A stretch of DNA of 64,000 bases. Source: Dermanyssus gallinae (taxonomy: Eukaryota; Arthropoda; Arachnida; Mesostigmata; Dermanyssidae). The stretch is taken from NCBI GenBank assembly GCA_003439945.1, contig QVRM01001806.1, positions 19,203 through 83,202 of the forward strand, written 5' to 3'. A model generated the notes under the pieces. The model searched no databases, was not told the origin of the DNA, and was given only the letters and a program-made list of their open reading frames with translations. Shown here in pieces: positions 51,280-62,511 of the stretch; the first letter of the stretch is position 1, and every line of letters begins with the position of its first letter. The position numbers and the translations under genes are program-made.

Positions 51280-51883
51280 GGAGCAGATCAACGACTACCT
51301 AACGCGCACAAAGGAAGGCCGCTACGAAATGTGCAACACGTTTACTCGTGTCCTGAGAGAGATCGAAAATACTTCAGCTTCAGTCTCCAGCCTAAGCAGT
51401 ATCAGCTACTTTCACTATGAAACCGCATCAATGATAGGTGAGAAACTAAACAATCTAATGGAGCTCGTCGAGGTGTCGATCATCAGTGTTCAAAAAGAAG
51501 AAAAATTGAAACTTGCTAAAAACTACAGTATTTATTTTTGGTATGGCGGTGAAAAGTATCGGCTGTCGACTGAAAAACGGGTTATTCCACTAAAATGGGA
51601 GCGAGGCTTTCCAAAGGGAGCGATACTGGTGAAATCAGATAAATCAGAACGTCTCGCCTCGCTACAGGCGTCGATAAACATCTCGTGGGTACTGCCGCCC
51701 TCCTTGAAAGCGAAAGAAATAGTGAGTGTAAAGCACGTTTATGATCAGGATAGACTTCTGTTCCAATTGAGCACGGCGTCATGCTACTCGGCCCTCATTC
51801 ATGTTCGATGGATTCATCGCTATTGGGAGAATCCTGACCTAATAAGTGACACTTCCTCAGAGTCAGAGTGCGACTATTTCTAA
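51188..51883 (+). CDS. Gene P3: diverged member of the P family
   Basis: The open frame gives 231 residues; similarity to P1 starts at [13 protein letters not shown]. Conserved: CRSLHQGKEQINDY, YFWYGGEKYRLSTEK, RGFPKGAILVKSD, SLKAKEIVSV, DRLLFQLSTAS, ALIHVRWIHRYWENPDLIS, and an acidic, Ser-rich end. The middle part (about residues 45-90) has changed most. Relative to P1 it has two extra codons near ENTSAS and one near KSDKS, both in frame. AATAAA at 51891-51896 is seven bases after the stop. Upstream lies the complete AT palindrome, which may hold its promoter. No family is recognised. Confidence 0.6.
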   Translation: MQECIRKTLSDSHMNNVGIYVLCCRSLHQGKEQINDYLTRTKEGRYEMCNTFTRVLREIENTSASVSSLSSISYFHYETASMIGEKLNNLMELVEVSIISVQKEEKLKLAKNYSIYFWYGGEKYRLSTEKRVIPLKWERGFPKGAILVKSDKSERLASLQASINISWVLPPSLKAKEIVSVKHVYDQDRLLFQLSTASCYSALIHVRWIHRYWENPDLISDTSSESECDYF

Positions 51884-52109
51884 GAACGTTAATAAATGTG
51901 TAATGGCTCATTATGATTGTTTTTCTTGGGATTGAGGCGTTACTGTTCAATTTACGGAAACCAATCTTGCCTGATACTATAGCCACCTTACGATTCTAAG
52001 ACTGTATTAATGTAGGTTAGCATTGATCAGCATATTCCTTGAAGTACGTATATTCTAGCCCATAGGCATGTTAGCTTCGTCACAACCGTAGAAGAGTAGA
52101 AGAGGCTTC

Positions 52110-52445
52110 ATGCATCTACCACACAGAGCATGCTTCGATCGAGTAAGGCGTGTGCAGCCTAGATGCAAGGGACCAGATGGTACATATACAAAATGCGGTG
52201 TACGGCTAAGCGATATGAAAGTGCACCGTTTGTGCTCTGTCAGACTAATTTGTGTGCCATGCCATCACTGCACATTTCCTGGCACGTTAACTTTATACGG
52301 GACATCTAGACTAATTAATCATTCCAGCTATCGTCTAGTTCTGTCTTTCGTCCGACGCAATCGCGCTTGGTTTAGCTCCGTGAAGCGAAACGTGCAAGTA
52401 CCTGAGGCATGTAAAAGGCTGACCAATTGCACTCGACGGCCCTAG
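52110..52445 (+). CDS. ORF R3: Cys-containing conserved frame downstream of P3
   Basis: 111 residues; the part from VQPRCKGPDGTYTKCGVR to VRRNRAWFSSV aligns with R1 (15965). It contains C-x2-C and CHHC pairs (LICVPCHHCTFP). The tail after WFSSV is not shared because R1 stops there. It lies about 225 bases after P3, the same order as in modules 1-2. A TGTGCAG acceptor-like site precedes the conserved part in both. Function is unknown. Confidence 0.4.
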   Translation: MHLPHRACFDRVRRVQPRCKGPDGTYTKCGVRLSDMKVHRLCSVRLICVPCHHCTFPGTLTLYGTSRLINHSSYRLVLSFVRRNRAWFSSVKRNVQVPEACKRLTNCTRRP

Positions 52446-52639
52446 CTGTAGGAAGTCCGACACGAAAAGTGAACACTTCAAAGGCGCCGTGTTTAACTCG
52501 GACGTTACACGAATGCCTATTAAACTCTTGCCATAACATTTTAAACTGAAAAGTATTACAGGAAGAAGAATTTCATAGCGACCACATAGCAATCCACGTG
52601 AGTACGGGCGTGGCAACAATTCTTTTAAACCCGCATCTC

Positions 52640-53035
52640 CACAACAGACTCCAGAAAGCCGAACAGCTCATCAGGGCCAGAAAACCCGTTGGCTAGTGCG
52701 GCGGGCTTCAAGAGGCTCCTGGAGACGGCGTACGAGGCCTTGCCTGGCAGTAGCACACAACCAGAACGCCGCGGATACGCCGAAACACTAGTTTACTGCC
52801 GCGCCCGGAGATCTGCGCCCAAAGATAAAGCTGCCCGACACTATGGAGTTAAGTACAGGAGGCTGCTTCCTACTCGGCTTCTTCCTACCCCAAATTATTC
52901 CTACTCGGAGCAAGGGAGAACACCGCAGAGGCACGCCTACGGGACTTTGAAGTGAGGAACGGCCTGTTTTCAGGCGCTCAACACGCATTAAGTAAGGGCC
53001 ACCTTAATACTTACGCCCTGACGCGGATCTAAACG
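52640..53035 (+). other. Fragment shared with 16430-16670, probably the edge of an R1-like LINE
   Basis: GGAGATCTGCGCCCAAAGAT and the following 200 bases match 16442-16660. The end (GCGGATCTAAACGCAGCC) is where the endonuclease fragment continues in module 2, but here it stops. Confidence 0.5.
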
Positions 53036-53834
53036 CAGCCTTGAGCCTTGAAGACGAGATTTCTATCTCACCACGACAATACTTGGATGTCAGAAACTTT
53101 TAACAGGTCTTTCACAGAAAGAAGTTGGTGATTATTAATGTCATACTATATGCTGTTATCGTCTGCGTACAATATGACTCTAATCATAGATTCCGGGTCC
53201 TTTTCTGTCCTTTGGGCGCAGCCGGAAACAACAAGAAACGTACGTTGTCAACCTGTACCAGGTCCATCGTTTGCGAGAAAATGAAAAGCTCTGCCACCTC
53301 GTCGTCGCTGTTAATGCTGCTACGTAGAGGATCGTCACTATGAGTATAAGCACCTCCTGCAAGACGCAGTTTCGCTGAGTTATTTGAATTTACCTTAGCC
53401 TGACCTGATTAGTTGGATGTACCTTGAAGTCCACCACCATGAGGGATTTGCGGGCGGATTCTGTTGAACGCTCCCTTTCACTTACGCGGTATTGTCCAGT
53501 GTGTGGGCACTCAATGGACAGGATCGCCAAGCACGAGCTATAATAATAAGGCTCTTTTGATGCGTTAATTTACGAAACCCGTCTAGTCTGGCTACCTTCC
53601 TACTCCCTAAGTTTCAATAGTCTGGTTGACCTCGCGTATAGGAAAGTTCTACACGAGCCTTCCACGCCCAGACACTCCATCATCTCGTTCATTACAGTGA
53701 TAGAAAGTCATGTCATGCATCATATCCACTATCACGTTGCAAACGTTCTGGCCGGTCATAACAACACGCACAACGTTATTATCCGAAGTAAAAACCTAAA
53801 ACTTCACAAGTTACGGCAAAGATTTCTGTATGAT
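53036..53834. other. Unassigned stretch, possible RT palm remnant on minus strand
   Basis: Near 53140-53195 the minus strand reads MIRVILYADDNSI, which resembles LYADDLVVY of LINE G, but the surrounding frames do not continue the match. Otherwise I see no feature. Confidence 0.3.
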
Positions 53835-54375
53835 TATTGAACCGCTTTTGACACTGCTCTGGACAATGATGTATTCCAGAAGCTCGCCAATGCAGGAGTT
53901 GGCCCCAAGATACTAACTCTAATTGCTAGAATTCTCCAAGCAAACCCGATAATTTTTGACGATTTGATTTGTGAGCATGAGCCCGTTATCCAGCTCACAG
54001 GTTAATGCGCAGGGTGACAATCTTAGCTTTCAGCTTGTTTTACCCTTTTCAGCGATCTGCCGCCAATAATTCACAAGGAACACGATACGGTCGGCATCGT
54101 ACTATATGCTGACAATATAGTCATGTTCAATCGTGACAAGTTGGGAGTCGCAGAGAAGCATACGCACCCTGGAGGGGTACTGCTATGGCCTTCAGATTAA
54201 CGCCGGGAAAACCAAAAACATCAAATTTAAACCTGGAGGACCGCTTGCCCGTTCTGATCGTTTGAAGCTCAGTACTGGTGTAGTCGAATTTGTTAACACC
54301 TTCTGCTACCTTGGGGTTAACGTTTCGGTAAAGGTTACAGCCCTCGGACAACGCATCGCCAAACGGGTGCCAACT
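53835..54375 (+). pseudogene. LINE G-like RT fragment with YADN motif
   Basis: FDTALDNDVFQKLANAGVGP, then ILQANPIIFDD, AQGDNLSFQ, IVLYADNIVMFNRD near 54095, then a second frame with LQINAGKTKNIKFKPGGPLA and VNTFCYLGVNVS. The catalytic YADD reads YADN. Joined directly to an R2-clade fragment at about 54380. Confidence 0.78.
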
Positions 54376-54389
54376 TACTGATGACTTTC

Positions 54390-55592
54390 GCCTTATGGGT
54401 TTAGCCTTTGCGGAAGATCTCATCATCCTAGCCTCCACCAAATCTACTCTCCAACTGCTCCTTAATATTGCAGACCCCCTTTTGAAATCCCGAGGCTTTG
54501 AAATTAAAAAATCTCCCACCTATTTGATAGGAAGGAAGGTAAATGTTTTATTAATACCGTACCAGAATTTAACGTTGAAGATCGGCAATTGCCGGCTAAA
54601 GGTATGAGCGATCGATGAAGATATCTGGAAATCGACTTTGACAGCAATGGCAGAGTTGACTCCACCAAGGATATACTCCTTAATTTACTCAACAGACTCA
54701 CGATAGCTCCCCTTAAACCCCACTAAAGACTCATATTTTTGAAAAACTTTGTCATTCCCTGCCTCCTATGTACACTGGTCATTGGTTCCAGACCATCTCA
54801 CGCACTCCCGATCGACCTAGAAAAGTTGCTAAGTCGAAATAGCTTAAGCTCGAAAACTCGGTGCCGAACGCCTGTACACGCACACAGCACACGGCGGTCT
54901 GGACATCCCCTGCTTCCAAACATTTATCCCCAGACTCCGCCTCTCCCGTCTGACAGCACTACAACACTCCACGCACCCTGGGGTCCAATGGATACTAACC
55001 ACCGAGCACTTCATGAGAGACATTGCGAAAACAAGACTTCTTTGCGAGCGCTTGGGAACCTTTATTGAGACCGCTACACAAGAGACCGAATACTGGTCTC
55101 AACAACTACACAACACGTTCGGTGGGGCCTAATTTAAAAAAATACACAGAACGCCCTTTGTACATTACTGGATTGAGGGTATGCCCTACCTATCTGGTGA
55201 GGAGTAAATAAACCTACTAAAGCTCAGTATCAACGCACTACCAACGTGTGCCAGATTGGCCAGGGGACGCCCGGGCTACAATAAACGTTGTAGGCACGGG
55301 TGTCATGCGCCTGAGACGTTGGCTCATGTCGCTCAGATGTGCGATACAACACACAAACAAACTATAGAGAGACATGACGACGTCTGTGATCGCGTGGCGC
55401 GTCTTCTTCGCGAGAGGGGTCATGAGGTGGTTCGTGAGCGAGTATTCCGTCGACCGGGCGCACCGGGTCTAAAGCCCGACCTCGTAATAACAACACCTAC
55501 CGAGGTCTGGGTTTTAGATGCCGAGGTTTGCGGCCCGAACAGGGATCTCGCAAAAGCGCGACAGGACAAGATCACCAAATATGAATATCGTA
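54390..55592 (+). mobile_element. R2-clade LINE fragment, copy 2 (truncated at both ends)
   Basis: It starts within the RT at LMGLAFAEDLIILASTKST (family FADD, here FAED), then pieces of thumb, and from 55256 a clean frame: ARGRPGYNKRCRHGCHAPET, the C-x3-C-x7-H-x4-C motif ending AQMC, RERVFRRPGAP, LKPDLVITTPTEVWVLDAEV and RQDKITKY. It ends there, about 100 residues before the R2 C-terminus, and runs into LINE G in the same frame. It is diverged from the copy at 41832-44295. Confidence 0.85.
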
Positions 55593-57094
55593 GTAGTGGC
55601 AGCCGGGACTCTGTTGAAGATATCTTAGAAAAGATTGGTCGCGCCGTTGCGACTATTCCAACTGGTGTACCAGCTCTTTTGGCCGGAGACTTGAACTGTA
55701 GGCTTGACACTGCTGCGTCGTCCCGGACAATCGGCGTTCGCCAAGCGCTAGAGGAGTATGGATTCTGGATATGTACTACTCCGTCGCCGCCAACGTTTTA
55801 CTCTGACGGAGGTGGACCTGGCGATAATCCGCAGAGGGGTGGGTCCTCTACAATCGATATATTCGCTTACTCAGGTCCTGAGGGAGACATCGAATATGGC
55901 GGACAAGTGATTGGCCTTGTAATTACCGGATTTAAGAAGCATGTACCAGTTTCTTTAACAGTTAAAGTTAAAGATGGAGGTGGGAGCGCTAGTACGCCGA
56001 GACGCCAGGGGCTCGGAAAATGCATCGACGTAAACAAATTACGCATGAAACTTTGCGCTTGGCATCCCAATCAACTACTAGAAGTGCCGCCAAGTCTGCT
56101 CTCCGACATGCTGACAGCAGCGGTGCGCTCCTCTACATATAGGCGTACTCTGAGGGGAAGTCGGTCACCTGAGTGGTTCGACTCATACTGCTACCGTGTG
56201 AGAGCTTATGTTATTCAGGCTCTCATTCTGTCCCGAGAACACCCAGAGATGAGAGACTTTTATTGTAGACATCGTCGCTGGTACCGACAGCTAATAGAAT
56301 TCAAGAAAATCTTGTTCGCCAAGGAAAGTGAAAATTGTATGATTCGAAGAGCCAGGTTTGAGCCTCACTGCGCCCTTAAAAGGAACTTTACGTTCTCTAG
56401 TTGTCCAGTTGCCTCCGACCGTCTGCGCCAACACTTCATCGACGCATTCACAACAACAGATAGCACCCCAGGGATCATCCCGTTATCGTGTGAATTATCG
56501 GATGAATACGAGAGTCTACTATCCCAGCAGATAGATGCTCCGTTCTCTCTTATGGAAGTTCAAAGTGCGATCGAAAAGTTGAAGAATAACAAGGCCTTCG
56601 GACCCGACCTTGTCCGGAATGAACATATAAGGGCGGCGGTCCTCCTAACGCCGTTTTGGACGGCACTCTTTGACAAGTGCTTGGAAACAGGTGAAATTCC
56701 AGCAATCTGGTCGGAATGCTTGCTAAAGGTCATCCCCAAAGGCAAAGGTGACCCGCTTTGTCCATCCTCTTGGCGAGGCATTGCAAAGAAAAGCTGCATC
56801 TACAAAATATTGTCATGCCTCCTAGCACGCCGGCTTAGCTTCTATCTCGAAGCAAGGGGAATCATCCCTCCGGAACAGCATGGATTTCGCGCGAGACATT
56901 CGACAATGACCGCATCCCAGGAGCTTTTAGACGAGGTGAAGCGCTCGGTCACCGTCAAGCACCAAGCACTGTACGCTGTGTTTGTAGACTACAAAGCGGC
57001 GTTTGACACTGCCCCCAGGGATATTGTCATGGAGAAAGCTAGCCGCCGCAGGGTGTGGGCCCACGAGTTTTGGGGATACTGGCAGCTATCCTGA
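55256..57094 (+). pseudogene. 612-residue chimeric ORF: R2 endonuclease region fused to APE-type LINE G
   Basis: Residues 1-110 are the R2 zinc motif and restriction-like endonuclease (RRPGAP, KPDLVITTPTEVWVLDAEV). From about residue 113 it is LINE G: ALLAGDLNCRLD (APE block), GSSTIDIFAYS, KKHVPVSLTV, a linker, then RT blocks NKAFGPDLV, VIPKGKGD, SWRGIAKKSC, EQHGFRARHST, AVFVDYKAAFDTAP. The frame ends after EKASRRRVWAHEF owing to a frameshift near 57050; the rest of the RT continues in 57055-58011. The fusion has no stop across the junction at about 55592. Most likely an accident of two truncated LINEs meeting in frame; expression is not shown. Confidence 0.8.
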
Positions 57095-58206
57095 AGGCAA
57101 ACCCAGTCATTCTAGATGACGGCATTCAGGAATACCAGCCTTTCCTACAAACCACCGGCTATCCCCAGGGTGATAATCTCAGCCCGCTCTTATTCTCAGT
57201 CTTACTCAGTGATCTTCCGGGCCTTATCAATGACCACTACCCCTGTGTCCGCATAACTCTCTATGCCGATGACCTGGTGGTATATAGTAGAGTGTTCATG
57301 GATCTAAAAAGGTCCCTGAGGCTGCTGGAGACATACAGCAAGCAAAATGGTTTAACAATTAACGTATCGAAGACAAAAGCTATGAAATTCAGATCCGGGG
57401 GATCCCTGAGGAAAAGTGATAGGCTCAGCTTGGGCGGTGTCTCTGTAGAATTTGTCTCGGAGTTTACTTACCTGGGTGTTAAACTAACGCCAAGCGGCAC
57501 CTCTTTCGCAGCTCACATATCTCAGCGAATTAATAGCAGCATTGTCGCCATGACCTCAATCTCGGCTCCACAGAAGCTCTCAGTAAAAACAGCTTTAATA
57601 CTGTTTAATCTGAAGGTGGCCTCGGTGGCATCTTATGGTATCACATTAATTTGGGAACACCTATCCGCTCAGCAGCTTAGCGCTCTCGACACGGTGAAGG
57701 CAACGTTTCTTAAGAGAGTTCTGGGCCTCCCTAGAAATGCTCAAAACAGGCTAACTTATAGTCTGTCGAGGACCACGCCGTTCATCGAGGACATGGTAAA
57801 CCGCTTTCAACTTCCGACCACCGCCTCACTGCGAGAGTTCCGTAGGCACTTCGAGCAGAAAATGAGGGAAGCTACCAGAAGCCTTCTACAAAACACCGGC
57901 AATGTTGGACAATACATGGATGGAACCGCTCTTCGAGCAACGACACGTTCTCACCCGCTACTCCGTCCATGGGTTCCACCACAAACTGTGCCACCGCAGT
58001 GGGTTCCATAACCCTTCTGATGAGTGTTGCTGCAAATTTTGCGGCCTTGTATGCACCAAATATCATCATGAAACATGTCGGTCTGCGCCAGCTATCTGGG
58101 CGTTAGGTCGCTGACATCTTCTTGAGATGCTTGATTAATGAATACGTGTAATGTAATATAATCAACAATACCGAAAGGTGATGTAATAATAAATAATAAA
58201 ATATGA
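55593..58206 (+). mobile_element. LINE G, 5'-truncated APE-type LINE, only two frameshifts
   Basis: Endonuclease from its middle, complete RT and Cys/His tail. After the frameshift near 57050 the second frame (57055-58011) reads TGYPQGDNLSPLLFSVLLSD, TLYADDLVVYS near 57260 (both Asp kept), LTINVSKTKAMKFRSGGSLR, FTYLGVKLTPSGTSFAAHIS and LKRVLGLPRNAQNRLTYSL. A second frameshift near 57900 leads to HGFHHKLCHRSGFHNPSDEC, CKFCGLVCTKYHHETC. The 3' end is an AATAATAAATAATAAAATA tail. It is the best preserved member of its group after LINE B. Confidence 0.88.
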
Positions 58207-58339
58207 ATATCTTCTATTTGGCGCCATGTCTTTGGTTTGCATTGGCATTATTGCCAATCGACGCTATCTATATCCGCGCTGCTTAACGGACGCTGCTATC
58301 CTACATTAGGGCCAATATTGCACCTGTATCCGACGCGTT

Positions 58340-60600
58340 TTTAAAATATGTTGTGTATTGTGGAGACAAGTTTTTGGTCTCTCGCAAGGCCTGTGTTCCA
58401 AACAGGGTACGCGTACAGTACCACTGGTAACACACACAGTTTGTGGAGACTAACGCAGAGGCTAGCATCAGACAGTACAAACGTTCGCATAATCAAGTTA
58501 ACTTTCCTGAATACGCGGGCGACAGTTTTAGTTATATGTGCGTTATATTTTAAACTAGGGCAAACCAATGCACCCAAGCCTTTCTTACCTCTTAAGTGTG
58601 ATAGCTTGTAGATGTTAACCGCCAATGGTGTAGGAGTATCTAGGACTCGTTCTACCAAAGGGTAGAAGAGCGCACTTTTGTACGGACAATTTAAGATCAA
58701 GTTTACAAATCCATTTAAAGAAATTGCCAACCACTGTTTGTAAAAGGCCGCAGCCTTGATATAAAAAATAGTATACAACAACATCAACAATACCATACAT
58801 TTTAATATCGTCTGCATACATTTTCATGTCGAGCTCGGTGGCATTCGCGTGCGCCTCGCGACCGGAAGAGACACATAAGTGCGAGGGTTCAAGCCCTACC
58901 GTTGCACATTTGTATTTATAGGGTCCGTCTTACAAAGCAATGCGAAAGCAGTACCGTGGACGTTAAATGTTAGCTAAGGATCAGCCCGAAAAAGTTAAGC
59001 ACACATTTTTATATGTACCTGTTTCGGCACGATGTACTTCAGTGGGTCAGTATACATTATGTATATAAGCGGCCAACACCATAACTACGGAGGACCTCCA
59101 GGAATGTATTGCCTGTGACAGTTTCAAATGACGACTTGAAGTTAACAAAAGATCGAATGATTTGCTTTCAGTGAGCATCAAAGCCCAATCATTTTGTGTT
59201 TCAAGGAGTTGCAGGAACGTGGAGTAGCCTGGTCGGTAGGCGAATTGTTCCCTTGAGATGAGTCCCTGACGGTTAGCGTTGTTGTAGACAGCTTTAGCAA
59301 TTTTACTCTCAAAGTGTTTGCTGGCTACAGAAGTAAGCGATACAGGCCGTTTGTTTTGTACATCAGTTTTGTCCCATTTCTTGTGCACACGATGGCACAG
59401 TGGAACAGAGGCGCTCTGAACGCTATCAACGCATTTGAGATTTTTTGCTGTGTGTACATCAGGTGGCGACTGACGGGAGTGCTGTGCCAATTCATTAGGA
59501 CATGAGTGGGTTGAGGCAAAGACGGCACGGAGTAATTCAGCCTCCTCAGAGTTTCTAGTAGCGAACGATCTCTCCTGCCTTTTGATTGCGCCAACACTGT
59601 CTTTGATTTTGAAGAGTTGTCTTACGTATTTGTGAGTCGTTGATCGACTTCCATGTTGAGCTATGGAGCTCTTCTCGATGATTCTGTGCGCTCCGCCAAC
59701 GGTTTTGCATGGCACCAACGAATCCTGCAGCATGCGCATGTATTCGAGAAAATGATTATACATCTTAGTCGGGTTCTTGCAGGTAGAAAAGAATAAGTTC
59801 CAGTAGCAGGTAGCAAGATAGTTATAGATCATCCCATCGTAGTCTCGTTCAGAAGCATCGGCATAGTTCAGTAGAGGGTTGGAGTGTACGAAGGAGGAGA
59901 TAGGCACGAAGTTATCGTGAGGCTGATCTTATGATCACTAGCAATAGGAGCAGGATAACAAAGGATATTATCCATGGATTAATCGTTTGCGAACACTAGA
60001 TCACGTAAGATTTGGCCTCTGGTGTGCTTCTCCACGAGTTAGTTGAGATCAGCTGTGCTAGATCTTCCCTACCCATTCGTCCACATTCGTCGTCCACATT
60101 CGTCGACCTCATTGCCGTCCTTATTGGACTTACGGTACGAAGATATGGAGTTAGTCCAATTCTTGCCGCCTTGGTTGAAGTCACCAGCAACAACGACGCT
60201 GCTGTCAGTGGTGGTGAGACGTTCCAAGTCGGTGACAAGTGAGGCCATGTTACGATAAAGCTCATCTGCGGCACCGGTAGGGCTAAAATAGAAACAGATG
60301 AGCCGCACTCGGCTGCTGGGCAGCAGAAGATCGACGGCCACTGTTTCAGATGATGTCATGACCGGGGCACACCGGGGCAGAGGGTGTTTGGGCTTCGACT
60401 ATAAGCAGAACTCCATTTCCAGAGTGGGCATTTCCATCATTACATCAAATCTGCCATTTGCAGATAGTTCAGCACACGAAACCCCATCCTCCAGCCAAGT
60501 TTCGGTTATAAAGGTAATGTTGATTTTTGGAGCTATCATATACTTAGTCAGACAGTCGATTGCACTAGTTTTTTTCAAAGAACGCGCGTTTAAAAAAAAT
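58340..60600 (-). mobile_element. LINE J, second APE-type LINE group, broken, interrupted by a SINE
   Basis: Minus strand. The endonuclease (60600-60000) reads LNARSLKKT, TFITETWLEDG, VVVAGDFNQGG. The linker and RT start lie in 59907-59047: RRPVSLTS-type block (KRPVSLTSVASKHFESKIAK), SREQFAYRPGYSTFLQLLET, then after a frameshift VNFKSSFETVT. The next blocks (the PQGS region) are deleted. KMYADDIKMYG (58820) and VQKCALLPFG, KYNAHITKTVARVFRKVNLI and VLPVVLYAYPVWN follow on the far side of the SINE. The reading stops at 58341 without the usual C-terminal end. It is of Jockey/CR1 type and unlike LINEs A-H. Confidence 0.82.
58828..59002 (+). mobile_element. tRNA-derived SINE, copy 2, inserted in LINE J
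   Basis: Same head and body as 4431-4591: GTCGAGCTCGGTGGC, box B GGTTCAAGCCC (two changes), CCGTTGCACATTT, GGGTCCGTC, GTGGACGTTAAATGTTAGCT. ACATTTTCAT (58818-58827) and ACATTTTTAT (59003-59012) look like its target duplication, one mismatch. It splits the LINE J reading just before MKMYADD. Confidence 0.75.
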
Positions 60601-61221
60601 GCACTTTAGTTTAGGTAATCAGTTAGTTTGTTGTTCATTATAAAGACTTTCCAGGCTTGATTCATTATTATTTTTACGTCTGTGTTGGTGGGTGTGACGA
60701 CTTTCCTGACAGTACCCAACAGAATGGGAGTCGATGACGTCACTATCTCTCAGACGGCCAGAGAACTCGTTTATTATAGCACCGGAGTTCCAAGTAGACG
60801 ATTCAGTTGTTTTTATTGTCATCGCTGTCCGGTTTCTACGTAAAACAAACAGTAGTGGGAAAATCTAGTGTTGATTTTCTTTACAACAACCGGAAATATT
60901 CCAGGTGACGACAGGGACCGGAAGGATTTCGTCCACACACATGAAAAAATCGCTGGAGGTTCTTCAATAGGGGTCGCAAAACGTGCAGACATCTTATGAG
61001 TTTCTGACGTGTAAGCTTTCCGTCTTTTACGACACGCAAACCTATGCACCGCGACACGTCCATAGTACATATTTTATTTTATTTATTTCATTTGTTTAGC
61101 ACTAAAAGAAAAGTCAACAAGTACTATAGCATATATATATATATACATACCACTAAAAAGTTGGCCAACAGGATATACACAGGATCACTTATAAATCTCT
61201 CTCTCTCTCTCTCCATATATA
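60601..61221. other. LINE J 5' flank, possible ORF1 remnant
   Basis: Minus-strand frames 61063-60881 and 61070-60819 are open but short and carry no motif that I recognise. They lie where a LINE J ORF1 would be. (CT)n and (AT)n repeats occupy 61120-61215 next to the mariner. Confidence 0.3.
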
Positions 61222-62511
61222 CAGGTAGTTCAATAAGTTCTTAGAATGAGCTTTTTAGAATTAGAATTTTGGCGCGCTTCCACCGCTATTAGGAACTGCA
61301 ACTTTTCGACTGCTAGCACTTCAAAATATTATGGTGATTGGCCGTTGCGATTTCGTTTGATAGCTTTTCCCGTGCAACGTATCGGCGTGATTTTTAAAAA
61401 TGAAGAAAAAAGAGTTTCGAGTGGTTATCAAGCATTTTATTTCAAAGGTTGGAATGCGACCCAAGTAAAAATTGGGTTGGACGAGACGTACGGTGACTCT
61501 GCGCCATGTTTTGCCACTGTTTCCAACTGGATTATTGTGTTAAAAAGAGGTCGCAGGAGCACCGAGAATGAACTACGTCCAGGAGGGCCAAAAAACTGCA
61601 ACTGATGAGGAAAACATAGAGAAAGTGCAAAACATCGTTGGCACAGATAAGCGAATGAACATTAAGGAGATAGCTGGAGGCATTAGGAATTAGTTTAGGT
61701 AGTGTGCATTTTATCCTATACGAAAACTTGAAGATGAAAGAGCTCAGAGAAAAATGGCTGCCGCATTTGCTCAACCAAGGCCAAAAAAACGCGCCTGTTT
61801 TCGCTTCACAGCGAAAATTGGCCAAGATGTCGAACAATCCGTCGGATTTTTGGCGCAGATTCATGACCGTCGATGAAAGCTGGGTCCATCACTACACTCC
61901 CGAGACCCAAGAAGCATCTTGCCAATGGTGTGCACCTGATGAAGGACCTCCGAAGAGGGTGCGGACAACGGCATTGACCGGAAAGGTGATGGCTACAGTT
62001 TTTTAAGACCAACGTAGAATAATGCTGGTCGACTACCTTGAGAGCGGTAAAACGATCACAGGAGAATATTATGCAAGACTGTTGGACTGCCTTTAGCAAG
62101 AACTCATCGTGAAACGGCCCGCTTTGCAGAAGAAGGTTGTCCTGTTTCACCAGGACAATGCTCCTGCACACAAGTCCCGGCAAGCATCGGCAAAACTAGG
62201 CCCAACTGAGGTTCGAACTTATTGAACAACCTTCCTATTCTCCAGACCTGGCCCCCTCTGATTATTTCCTCTTCGAACATTTGAAGAATAGTCTCGGTGG
62301 AAAGCGTTTTTCCAGCAATGAAGAGGTTAAGGCTGCTGTCAATGCCTATTTTCAGTCTAAAGACGCGGAATTCTACTTAAGAGGTATAAAAGCTCTGAAA
62401 TCTTGGTGGGAAAAGTGTATTGAGCATCTCGGGGAGTATATCGAATAAGATAAATTTAAAAACATGATTTGGAAAATTCTTGGTTTTCATTCTAAGACTT
62501 ATTGAACTACC
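61222..62511 (+). mobile_element. mariner-family DNA transposon
   Basis: Inverted ends share GGTAGTTCAATAAGTCTTAG (one extra T in the left copy) followed by AATGA, with TA-rich flanks consistent with TA target duplication. The length of about 1.29 kb is typical of mariner. The transposase inside is broken. Confidence 0.9.
61400..62448 (+). pseudogene. Broken mariner transposase (DD34D type)
   Basis: Starts MKKKEFRVVIKHFISKVG. Later frames give DETYGDSAPCFATVSNW and RGRRSTENELRPGGPK (N-terminal helix-turn-helix and linker), MTVDESWVHHYTPE near 61865 (first Asp), LFHQDNAPAHKS near 62145 (second Asp), and PYSPDLAPSDYFLFEHLKNS near 62235 (third Asp of the DD34D set), ending GEYIE and TAA. All three catalytic motifs survive but stop codons (for example near 61467 and 61694) and several frameshifts destroy the ORF. 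A mariner transposase cuts and pastes the element at TA sites. Confidence 0.9.

Noticed and set aside
53125..53400. Minus-strand YADD motif near 53160 as an RT gene
   Set aside because: Only about 13 residues fit; neighbouring RT blocks are absent, so it is at most a tiny remnant.
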